A stretch of DNA of 64,000 nt, taken from assembly GCF_001424025.1 (NCBI RefSeq), contig NZ_LMPZ01000002.1, positions 1,168,702 to 1,232,701 on the forward strand, given 5' to 3'. Made by a program: the position numbers and the translations under genes. A model generated the notes under the pieces. It had not been told where the DNA came from. It saw only the letters and a list, made by a program, of their open reading frames with translations, and did no database searches. Position 1 is the stretch's first letter, and the number at the start of each line of letters is the position of its first letter. The DNA comes from Brevundimonas sp. Leaf363 (GTDB taxonomy: Bacteria > Pseudomonadota > Alphaproteobacteria > Caulobacterales > Caulobacteraceae). Below, piece by piece: positions 9,848 through 17,318 of this stretch.

Positions 9848-10660
9848 ATGATCGCCGACATCTCGGGCGTCATGGCCATCAGCGCGATTCCATCGTCGGG
9901 CGGCGTCGAGGCGGCCATTCGCAGGGCCTCCCGCACGACGGGCGTCGACTTCGACTTCCTTATGAAGACGGCGCGCCGCGAGAGCGCGCTGAACCCGTCG
10001 GCCCGCGCCCGCACGTCCTCGGCCGCCGGGCTGTTCCAGTTCATCGAGCAGACCTGGCTGAGCACCGTCAAACGCCATGGCGCCCAGCACGGCTACGGCC
10101 AGTACGCCGATCTGATCCACCAGGGCTCGGACGGCCGCTGGCGGGTGGACGGCTCGGCGCGGAATGTGGTGATGGACCTGCGCTTCGACGCCGATGCCGC
10201 ATCGACGATGGCGGGCGAGCTGACGGCGTCCAACGCCGCCTATCTGCGGGGCCGGACGGGGCGAGAGCCGGGCGCCGGCGACTTGTACGCCGCACACTTC
10301 CTGGGCCCGGCGGGGGCCGCCAAGCTGATGGAGGCGATGGTCAGCCGGCCGGGCTCCAGCGCCGCGTCCCTGTTCCCCGAGGCGGCCTCGGCCAACCGCT
10401 CGATCTTCTACCGTGAAGGCCGCGCCGCGACGGTGGCCGAGGTGCACGCCAATCTGCAGCGCACGGCGGGCGAAGGCGCGCCGGCCTCGGGCGCCGGATC
10501 GCCGGACGCCGTGCCCGACATGAGCGACAAGGACCGCGCCCTGGCCGCGCGTCTGGATCGCCTGAAGCAGGATCAGGCGTTGCTGCAGATGCTGCTAGGT
10601 CAGCCGGGCGAAGGGGGCCATTCCGGCGGATTCGGCGATACGTTCGTCGATCGAAGCTGA
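9848..10660 (+). CDS. Lytic-transglycosylase-like protein
   Basis: 270 residues. Residues about 20-180 resemble an SLT/lysozyme-like fold: the probable catalytic Glu45 in TARRESALNP and the GLFQFIEQTW segment. Such enzymes cleave the MurNAc-GlcNAc bond of peptidoglycan. No clear signal peptide is visible, so a non-classical route (for example through a flagellar or pilus exporter) or a later start would have to be invoked. The C-terminus (220-270) is polar with a short helical LKQDQALLQMLLGQ. DUF2336 gene A follows on the same strand after 80 bases. In Caulobacterales similar proteins help polar appendages cross the wall; that role is an inference. Confidence 0.7.
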   Translation: MIADISGVMAISAIPSSGGVEAAIRRASRTTGVDFDFLMKTARRESALNPSARARTSSAAGLFQFIEQTWLSTVKRHGAQHGYGQYADLIHQGSDGRWRVDGSARNVVMDLRFDADAASTMAGELTASNAAYLRGRTGREPGAGDLYAAHFLGPAGAAKLMEAMVSRPGSSAASLFPEAASANRSIFYREGRAATVAEVHANLQRTAGEGAPASGAGSPDAVPDMSDKDRALAARLDRLKQDQALLQMLLGQPGEGGHSGGFGDTFVDRS

Positions 10661-10740
10661 CGGGCGACCGCTTAAGGTAAAGCGGCTGTTAATCTCGTCG
10701 GCGCAAGGGTCTCATGGGCTAAACCGACGAGACGATTCCC

Positions 10741-11886
10741 ATGACCGCCTATCGCACGCGTCTGACCGAGGCGGACATCCGGCGCCTCATCAAGGCGACG
10801 GACGAGGATGAGCGCGCCGCCGCGGCCCACAAGCTGTGCCGCAACATGGACCGCGCCGACCTGACGGCCGAGGACCGCGCCGCCGCCGAGAAGATCCTGC
10901 GGGTCATGGCCGCCGACGCCGCCGAGATGGTGCGCCGGGCGATGGCGGTGACGCTGAAGGCCTCGGACCTGATCCCGCACGATGTCGCGCGCCGACTGGC
11001 CGCCGATGTCGACAGCGTGGCCCTGCCCATCATCGCCTTTTCGCCGGTCTTTTCGGACGAGGACCTGATCGAGATCGTTCGCGCCGGTTCGGCCGTGCGC
11101 CAGAGCGCCGTCGCGTCCCGCGCCCGCGTCGGCCGGGACGTGGCCGACGTGCTGGTCCGCGAGGGGGCGGAGGCCTCGGTGCGCGTGCTGGCCGCCAACG
11201 ACAACGCGGACATTTCCGAAGGCTCCCTGAACATCGCCGTCGACCGGTTCGGCGAGACGCCCGAGATCGTCGCCGCCATCGCCTATCGCCAGGCTCTGCC
11301 GCTGAGCGTCACCGAGCGCCTGATCGAGATGGCCAGCGACGCCGTGCGTGAGCATCTGGCGACACGCCACGCGGTGTCGGCCGAGGCCGCCATCCGCCTG
11401 GCCCAGTTCGCGCGCGAGCGGGCGACGGTGGATCTGGTGGACCAGGCGGCGTCCAGCGCGGATCTGGGCCAGTTCGTCACCCAGCTGAACGCCCGACGCG
11501 CGCTGACGCCGTCGCTGCTGCTGCGGGCGCTGGCGCGGGGTCATGTGGAGCTGCTGGAACACGGGCTGGCCGAGCTGGCCGGGGCGCCGCATTCGCGCGT
11601 CTGGCTGATGGTGCATGACGCCGGGCCGCTGGGGCTGAAGGCCATCTATGACCGGGCCGGACTGCCGCCGCGCCTGTTCGCCGCCTTCCGCGCCGGTGTC
11701 GACACCTGGCGCGCACTGCAGGCCGAGGGTGCGGACACGACGGGCGAGGACTTCCGCCAGCAGATGCTGGAGCGCTTCCTGACCCAACGTCCCAACACGC
11801 CGCGCGAGGACTTGGCTTATCTGATGGAGCGGCTGGACCGCCCGGCGGCCACGACCTCCGCGATGGCCCGCGCCTCAGCCGCCTGA
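10741..11886 (+). CDS. DUF2336 domain protein, copy A
   Basis: 381 residues, almost entirely predicted alpha-helical with repeated patterns such as LTEADIRRLIKATDEDERAAAA and IIAFSPVFSDEDLIEIVRAGS. This matches DUF2336, a HEAT-like helical family of unknown function that is abundant in Alphaproteobacteria, often with several copies per genome. No signal peptide or membrane helix. A second copy lies 2.5 kb away on the opposite strand and has the related block IIAASPLLRDEDLLRVLVE, so the two are paralogs. The pair flanks an Hpt gene and nadK. Function is unknown. Confidence 0.82.
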   Translation: MTAYRTRLTEADIRRLIKATDEDERAAAAHKLCRNMDRADLTAEDRAAAEKILRVMAADAAEMVRRAMAVTLKASDLIPHDVARRLAADVDSVALPIIAFSPVFSDEDLIEIVRAGSAVRQSAVASRARVGRDVADVLVREGAEASVRVLAANDNADISEGSLNIAVDRFGETPEIVAAIAYRQALPLSVTERLIEMASDAVREHLATRHAVSAEAAIRLAQFARERATVDLVDQAASSADLGQFVTQLNARRALTPSLLLRALARGHVELLEHGLAELAGAPHSRVWLMVHDAGPLGLKAIYDRAGLPPRLFAAFRAGVDTWRALQAEGADTTGEDFRQQMLERFLTQRPNTPREDLAYLMERLDRPAATTSAMARASAA

Positions 11887-11896
11887 TCCGCCCAAT

Positions 11897-11929
11897 AAAA
11901 AAGGGCGGCGCCGCATCGCGACGCCGCCC
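11897..11929 (-). terminator. Rho-independent terminator of the Hpt operon
   Basis: Stem GGGCGGCG (11903-11910) and CGCCGCCC (11922-11929) with an 11-base loop. On the minus strand it is followed by six T (11897-11902), a canonical intrinsic terminator for the Hpt gene. It lies between convergent genes and may also stop the DUF2336 transcript from the other side, although the plus-strand T-run is poor. Confidence 0.85.
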
Positions 11930-11950
11930 GAATCTCTCGTTCAGATGGGT

Positions 11951-12421
11951 TCAGCCCAGGTATTCGCGGACGCGCGCTTCCAGCGTCTCGGCCAGCATGC
12001 GGCCGACGGGGTGGTCGTCAGTCTGGATCTTGTCGCGCACCACGGCGCGGATGGCGTCGATGTGTGCGTCGAGGACGACCAGCGGGGCCTGGGTGCGCTT
12101 GGCCGGATCATCCAGCATCTTGCACAGCGAACCGGCCAAGCGGGTGACCAGCGGGTATTGATAGGTGCCGCCCAGACCCTTCAGGTCGTGCGCCCGGAAA
12201 TAGAGCGCCTCGGCCGTGGCGGTGTTGTAGCCCTCGGTGCGGATGGCGGCCTGGGCCGCTTCCAGCTTGGTGATCTCGTCCTGCAGCCACTGGCCGAACT
12301 GGGCCGACATGGCCTGCAGGGCGGCCTCAGCCTTGGCGATGGCGCCGGCGTCGATGCCGCCGCCGCCGACCTTGAGGCGCAGGGTGTTCGGCGGACGGAT
12401 CACTTGGGCAGAACTGGTCAC
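11951..12421 (-). CDS. Hpt histidine phosphotransfer protein
   Basis: 156 residues with one Hpt domain. The phospho-accepting His78 lies in RAHDLKGLGGTY, followed by the PLVTRLAGSLCKMLD helix, matching the HxLKG consensus. Hpt proteins shuttle phosphate between response-regulator receiver domains in phosphorelays. There is no kinase domain, so its partners are elsewhere. Caulobacter uses stand-alone Hpt proteins (ChpT, ShpA) in cell-cycle and stalk control. ChpT has a different fold; ShpA-like identity is possible but not shown here. It lies downstream of DUF2336 copy B and nadK on the same strand and ends at an intrinsic terminator. Confidence 0.85.
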   Translation of the reverse strand: MTSSAQVIRPPNTLRLKVGGGGIDAGAIAKAEAALQAMSAQFGQWLQDEITKLEAAQAAIRTEGYNTATAEALYFRAHDLKGLGGTYQYPLVTRLAGSLCKMLDDPAKRTQAPLVVLDAHIDAIRAVVRDKIQTDDHPVGRMLAETLEARVREYLG

Positions 12422-12484
12422 GAGGCAAGCTCCAGGAACAATCCTGAGGACTATGCGCGTCCGTCCTTAAGAAGGGGTGACCGG

Positions 12485-13255
12485 TCAGCTGGCGAATTGT
12501 TCTGACAAAACGCGCTCTTCGAACGACCGGCCGGCGTCGAACAGCATCGCGAGTTCCACGTCGCGGCGCTCGTGCACCTCCACGCAGACGACACGGCGGA
12601 CCTCGAAGCTGTCAGCCGTGGCGCTGACCGGACGCTTGTCGGCCTCCAGCACGTCGAAGCGGACCTTTGAGCTCTGGGGCAGCAAGGCCCCGCGCCAGCG
12701 GCGGGGGCGGAAGGCGCTGATCGGCGTCAAGGCCAGCATCCGCGCATCCAGCGGAATGATCGGACCATGCGCCGACAGATTGTAGGCGGTCGAGCCGGCG
12801 GGCGTTGCGACCAGGCAGCCGTCGCAGGCCAGTTCCTCCATCCGCACACGGCCGTCGATGGAGATCTTCAGTTTCGCGCTCTGGCGCGTCTGGCGCAGCA
12901 GGGAGACTTCATTGATGGCCAGGCCGCTCTGGACCTGACCGCTCTCGCCCCAGGCGTCCATCTGCAGGGGATGGATGACGGCGCGGCCGGCGGCGGCGAT
13001 GCGCTCGATCAGACCGGCCTCGTCGTAGTCGTTCATCAGGAACCCGACCGAGCCTCGGTTCATGCCGTAGACGGGCGTCTTGGCGCGCAGGTTGCGGTGC
13101 AGGACCTCCAGCATGAAGCCATCCCCGCCCAGGGCGACGATGACGTCGGCCTCGGTCTCGGCGACGCCGCCGTAGCGCGCTTCGAGCGTCTGACGGGCCA
13201 GCTGGGCCTCGGGACGGTCGCTGGCGACGAAGGCGAGGGTAGGGGGCGTGCTCAC
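12485..13255 (-). CDS. nadK: NAD kinase
   Basis: 256 residues, typical for the bacterial enzyme. NadK phosphorylates NAD to NADP in the cytoplasm. The nucleotide/catalytic motif ALGGDGFML is at 41-49; AINEVSLLR and [13 protein letters not shown] are the conserved substrate-binding blocks. ATG at 13255 gives [13 protein letters not shown]. It sits 42 bases after DUF2336 copy B and 63 bases before the Hpt gene, all minus strand, so the three may form one operon. Confidence 0.95.
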   Translation of the reverse strand: MSTPPTLAFVASDRPEAQLARQTLEARYGGVAETEADVIVALGGDGFMLEVLHRNLRAKTPVYGMNRGSVGFLMNDYDEAGLIERIAAAGRAVIHPLQMDAWGESGQVQSGLAINEVSLLRQTRQSAKLKISIDGRVRMEELACDGCLVATPAGSTAYNLSAHGPIIPLDARMLALTPISAFRPRRWRGALLPQSSKVRFDVLEADKRPVSATADSFEVRRVVCVEVHERRDVELAMLFDAGRSFEERVLSEQFAS

Positions 13256-13297
13256 GCCACAGGCAAAGCCGAGCGCGGCGGGCGTGTCAAACGCCGA

Positions 13298-14422
13298 TCA
13301 GCCGACCGCCTGTTCCGGCTGCATCAGGCGGCGGAACATGACGCCTGCGGCATCGCCCGCGATGGTCATGGTCTGGGCGGCGGCCGGCTCGGCGGGATGG
13401 CCGCCTGTCAGTCGCTTCATGTCCGTCAGCATGGCCGAGAAGATGGCGCGATCCACGCCCACGGAGGCGCAGGCCAGATAGAGGGCGTCGGCGGTCCGGG
13501 CGCGCGCGGCGGCGCGAACCTGGCCGAGCGTGAAGCCGCCCAGCATGGCCAGGGCCTGTTCGAACAGGCTGAGGCGGCCTTCGCGGATCGCCTTGACCAG
13601 GAAGCTGGCGCGCAGTTGGCCGGCGGCCTGCAGCTTGACGATCAGCCGCCGCTCCATCTCCAGTCGCTCGGCTTCGTCGATCCGACTCTGCGAGGGGGCC
13701 TGCGTCCACGATGCGGTGGTGCGATCGACCGCGCCGTTGACGGCGCTGGCCAGTTTGGCGGGATCGACGCGGAAGCGCTCGGCGATGGCTTCCTGCAGGG
13801 CGTCGCCCACCCATTGATACAGCTGCTTGCCCAGCGCCTCGGTCAGGCGGGGATGGCGCGACAGGGGCGCGCGCAGGCCGGCGATGCGCCGGGCGTCGTC
13901 GATCAGGCGGCGCATGCCGTCCTCGCCGATCTCGGCGGAGCGGTTGCCGGCGAGGGCGGTCATGACGCCCGGCTCGCCCTTCTCGATCACCGCGTCGCAA
14001 ACCACGCCGCTGAGATAGGGGCGGCGGGCCACCTCGATCTGATGCTCGATGGTCGCCTCGACCAGCACGCGCAGCAGGTCTTCGTCACGCAACAGGGGGC
14101 TGGCGGCGATGATCGGGCGGGCGATCTCGATCTCGTCCAGCGCCAGCATGTTGATGAGGGCGCGCGGCGCCCATTCTGCGGTGGCCAGGCGATGGGCCAG
14201 GACCTGGCGCAACTCGCGCTCGGCCTGGCGCGCCAGGGTCAGGAAGATTTCGGCCAGGACGGGCGACAGCTCGGCGCCCGGGGGCGTCGCGTCACACAGG
14301 GAGGCCACGCCCAGCAGCAGACGTTGGCGATCGTCGACGGTGCGGCTGTGGGCCAGTTCCAGCAGGCCGTGCGCATCCATCCGGCGCACGGGCGGCGTCA
14401 CGGGCAGCGGGACAGCGGACAA
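13298..14422 (-). CDS. DUF2336 domain protein, copy B
   Basis: 374 residues from a TTG at 14422, chosen because GGAGAGG lies about 4 bases upstream; the first ATG is at 14380 (360 residues). Helical repeats include VLAEIFLTLARQAERELRQV and IIAASPLLRDEDLLRVLVE, the latter related to copy A. A basic segment with RRLIVKLQAAGQLRASFLVK lies in the C-terminal third. DUF2336 is of unknown function. First gene of a likely operon with nadK and the Hpt gene. No signal peptide, so probably cytoplasmic. Confidence 0.8.
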   Translation of the reverse strand: MSAVPLPVTPPVRRMDAHGLLELAHSRTVDDRQRLLLGVASLCDATPPGAELSPVLAEIFLTLARQAERELRQVLAHRLATAEWAPRALINMLALDEIEIARPIIAASPLLRDEDLLRVLVEATIEHQIEVARRPYLSGVVCDAVIEKGEPGVMTALAGNRSAEIGEDGMRRLIDDARRIAGLRAPLSRHPRLTEALGKQLYQWVGDALQEAIAERFRVDPAKLASAVNGAVDRTTASWTQAPSQSRIDEAERLEMERRLIVKLQAAGQLRASFLVKAIREGRLSLFEQALAMLGGFTLGQVRAAARARTADALYLACASVGVDRAIFSAMLTDMKRLTGGHPAEPAAAQTMTIAGDAAGVMFRRLMQPEQAVG

Positions 14423-14567
14423 GAGGCCTCTCCTCGATCTCGCCGCGAGCTTCAGCGGAGCCGGTGAAGATGCGGTTAACGAAGCCTGAAGATGCAGCGC
14501 CGGCTTGACCAACGCGGCGTCAACGGCGTTGTCTGCAAACCGGGAAGAACAACTCAAGGACGCACAG

Positions 14568-15332
14568 ATGGCCGACGGCGCCGCGCAATCGCTCAAGAGC
14601 CGGGTCTCGGACGCCGAATGGCAGGCCCGGGTGGATCTGGCGGCCCTTTATCGCCTGGTCGCCCTGCATGGCTGGGACGACATGATCTTCACCCACGTCT
14701 CGGCCCGCGTGCCGGGGCCGGAGCATCATTTCCTGATCAACCCCTACGGCTGGTTCTTTGACGAGATCACCGCCTCTAGCCTGGTGAAGGTCGATCTGGA
14801 GGGGAACATCGTCCAGCAAACCGACAGCTTCATCAATCCGGCGGGCTTCACCATCCACTCGGCGATCCATGCGGCGCGGGAGGATGCGCATTTCGTCATC
14901 CACCTGCACACGGTCGCGGGCGTGGGCGTGGCGGCGCAGAAGGAGGGTCTGCTGCCCATCGGCCAGAACGCCTGCCTGTTGCAGCATCAGGTCGCCTATC
15001 ACGGCTATGAGGGGTTGGCGCTGAACCATGACGAGCGGGAGCGGCTGGTGGCCGATCTGGGCGACAAGCCGCTGATGCTGCTACGCAATCACGGGACGCT
15101 GGCGGTCGGGCAGACGGCGGCGCAGGCCTGGGTGGGGATGTTCTTCCTGGAGCGCGCCTGCGCCCAGCAGGTGGCGGCTCTGTCGGGCGGTCGCGAGAAC
15201 GTTCTGTTCGCCCCTGACGCCGCCCAGGCCGAGACCAAGGAGCAGGGGCGGGGCCTGCCGTTCGTGGCGGGTCTGGCCTGGCCGGGGACGCTGCGCCAGT
15301 TGAGCCGAAAGTCGCCGGGCTACGACGTTTGA
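14568..15332 (+). CDS. Class II aldolase/adducin family protein
   Basis: 254 residues. Class II aldolases such as fuculose-phosphate aldolase use zinc. The ligand triad is visible: HLH at 112-114 and RNHGT with His175. The N-terminus (VDLAALYRLVALHGWDDMIF, THVSARVPG) matches the family. Many bacterial members lack a known substrate, and no sugar pathway genes are adjacent. ATG at 14568 has AAGGA about 8 bases upstream; an in-frame ATG at 14505 does not. The stop overlaps the TTG of the next gene (TTGA), so the two are probably translated together. Confidence 0.87.
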   Translation: MADGAAQSLKSRVSDAEWQARVDLAALYRLVALHGWDDMIFTHVSARVPGPEHHFLINPYGWFFDEITASSLVKVDLEGNIVQQTDSFINPAGFTIHSAIHAAREDAHFVIHLHTVAGVGVAAQKEGLLPIGQNACLLQHQVAYHGYEGLALNHDERERLVADLGDKPLMLLRNHGTLAVGQTAAQAWVGMFFLERACAQQVAALSGGRENVLFAPDAAQAETKEQGRGLPFVAGLAWPGTLRQLSRKSPGYDV

Positions 15333-16099
15333 GATCAGCAGGGGGGCTGCTGCTGATCGCCTGTATCGCGGCGCCGTCGTCGGCGTTGGCCAACGCGTGG
15401 GCCCAGCCGAAGGGGCAGGGGCAAGTCATCATCAAGTACGAGGCGCTGGAGGCTGACGACGGCTACGGTCCTGACGGCGCCGCCGCCGCCCTGCCGGCGC
15501 AGCGCCTGGAATCCGCCGCACGCCTGCTGGCCGAATACGGCCTGACCGAGCGCATCACGGTGCAGTTGAAGGCCGACTACCAGTCGGGCGAGGACGCCTT
15601 CGTCGACTACGATGGGCGAGGGCCGCTGGAGATCGGCCTGACCTGGCAGGCCTGGCGCAGCGACTACAGCGCCGTCAGCCTTTATGTCGGCTATGCCGAC
15701 GCGGGCGAGGGGCGCAACGCCGGCTATGCCGATCCGGGCGTGGGCGAGCATGATTTCGAGGTGCGGGCGGCCGGCGGCACGTCCTGGGTGTTCGACCGGA
15801 AGGGCGCGCCGGATCAGGCCTTCGTCGAAGTCGAGGCGGCGCGCCGGATGCGCGACGGCCTGCCGGACGAGGTGAGGGTCGACGCCACCGCCGGCGCCTG
15901 GTACGGCGACTGGCTGCTGCTGGGCCAGGCGTTCGGCGGGCAGACCGACGACGCAGGCGCGCGCTGGTCGTCGCTGGAGACCTCGGTGGTGCGCCGGGTG
16001 GGCGACTGGAGCCTGCAGGCCGGATGGCGACAGACGGTCGCAGGGCGCGAGGTCGCCATCCTGTCAGGCCCTGTAGTCGGGGTGTGGCGACGTTTCTGA
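15329..16099 (+). CDS. Unrecognised secreted protein, possible outer-membrane beta-barrel
   Basis: 256 residues from a TTG that overlaps the aldolase stop. The first ~22 residues (LLLIACIAAPSSALANA) form a signal peptide with an ALANA cleavage site. The mature part lacks membrane helices and alternates polar and hydrophobic residues in strand-like blocks (SAVSLYVGYAD, TVQLKADYQSG, WSLQAGWRQTVAG), ending in a Phe (VGVWRRF). A terminal Phe and strand pattern are typical of small outer-membrane barrels, so that location is plausible. I do not recognise a family. Coupling to the aldolase is unexplained. Confidence 0.65.
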   Translation: MRSAGGLLLIACIAAPSSALANAWAQPKGQGQVIIKYEALEADDGYGPDGAAAALPAQRLESAARLLAEYGLTERITVQLKADYQSGEDAFVDYDGRGPLEIGLTWQAWRSDYSAVSLYVGYADAGEGRNAGYADPGVGEHDFEVRAAGGTSWVFDRKGAPDQAFVEVEAARRMRDGLPDEVRVDATAGAWYGDWLLLGQAFGGQTDDAGARWSSLETSVVRRVGDWSLQAGWRQTVAGREVAILSGPVVGVWRRF

Positions 16100-16205
16100 G
16101 CCGAAATATTCCGCGACGGAAACCGGAACAGCGAGCGTTACACAGACTTAATGTTGCGCAGGTGCGCCGAGCCGTTAATCGGGGCGCGCCTCCCGGAGCG
16201 TCCGA

Positions 16206-17318
16206 TTGTTCAAGCGTCACTTCTTCCTGATCGCCGCCGCGTGCCTGATCGGCCTCATGGTTCTGGCCGCCGTTTGGCGGGTGGCGTTCGGCGGGGATGA
16301 GAAGGCGGCGGCCGGTCCGCGCGCCGGCGGCCGCGGACAACAGGTGGCGGTCGCCGTGGTGGGCCAGCGACCGTTCAACGACCGGGTCGTGGTCCTGGGC
16401 GTGGCGCGGGGCGCCCGCTCGGTGAACATCACCTCGTCTCAGACCGAGCTGATCACACGCGTCATGTTCTCGGACGGCCAGCGCGTCGCCGCCGGCACGC
16501 CTCTGGTCGAACTGCAGGCGCGCGAAGAGGACGCCGACATCATCGAGGCCCAGGCGCAGGTGGCGCAGGCTCAGCGCGAGGCCGACCGCTACCGCACCCT
16601 GGCCGAGCGCGGCGTCGCGCCCCGTGTGACCGCGGAACAGGCCGACACGTCGCTGGCGACGGCCCGGGCAGGGCTGGCCGCGGCCCGCGCGCGCCGGGGC
16701 GACCGCGTCCTGAGAGCGCCTTTCGCCGGCGTTCTGGGCCTGACGACAGTGACGGCGGGCACGCTGATCAGCCCCGGCGGCGTCATCACCACCCTGGACG
16801 ATATCTCCAGCATCCGCGTCGATTTCCCGCTGCCCGAGCGCTACCTGGGGCAGCTGAGCGCCGGCACGCCGATCACGGCGACGGCGGACGCCTTTGGCGG
16901 CGAGACCTTCTCCGGCCGGATCGCCTTGATCGACACCCGCGTGAACGAACAGACCCGCGCCGCCACCGCGCGCGCCGTCTTCCCCAATCCCGGCGGACGC
17001 ATCCGGCCCGGCATGATGATGCGCGTCGTCGCCAGCCAGGGTCAGCGTACGGCCTTGGCCGTGCCCGAGGCGGCCGTGCAGTACGAGGGCGCGGGCGCCT
17101 TCGTCTATCGGATCGCGGGCGGCGAGAACGGCTCGACCGCCCAGCGCATCGCGCTCGAGGCCGGCGCCGTCGAGGGCGGTTTCGTTGAGATCCTCTCCGG
17201 GCTCCAGGCGGGCGACCAACTGGTCGCATCCGGCCTGAACCGCATCCAGGCGGGTGCGCCGGTGACGACCGGTCCCGCCCGCCAGAGACAGGGCCAGGCG
17301 GGGAGCGCCCGCCCATGA
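16206..17318 (+). CDS. RND efflux periplasmic adaptor (MFP) subunit
   Basis: 370 residues from a TTG with GGAG about 7 bases upstream. One N-terminal membrane anchor (4-22, FFLIAAACLIGLMVLAA) without lipobox. The order is the classic adaptor: lipoyl-like half (TELITRVMFSDGQRVAAGTP), helical hairpin (QAQVAQAQREADRYRTLAE), second lipoyl half (RVLRAPFAGVLGLTTVTAG) and beta-barrel (GTPITATADAFGGETFSG). It links the inner-membrane pump to an outer-membrane channel. Stop and pump start overlap (ATGA), so the two are one operon. The channel may be the TolC-like protein at 38 kb. Confidence 0.93.
   Translation: MFKRHFFLIAAACLIGLMVLAAVWRVAFGGDEKAAAGPRAGGRGQQVAVAVVGQRPFNDRVVVLGVARGARSVNITSSQTELITRVMFSDGQRVAAGTPLVELQAREEDADIIEAQAQVAQAQREADRYRTLAERGVAPRVTAEQADTSLATARAGLAAARARRGDRVLRAPFAGVLGLTTVTAGTLISPGGVITTLDDISSIRVDFPLPERYLGQLSAGTPITATADAFGGETFSGRIALIDTRVNEQTRAATARAVFPNPGGRIRPGMMMRVVASQGQRTALAVPEAAVQYEGAGAFVYRIAGGENGSTAQRIALEAGAVEGGFVEILSGLQAGDQLVASGLNRIQAGAPVTTGPARQRQGQAGSARP

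Noticed and set aside
13248..14467. Plus-strand frame antisense to DUF2336 copy B and nadK
   Set aside because: Gln/Gly/Ala-rich shadow with no motif; the minus strand has recognisable helical repeats and NadK motifs.
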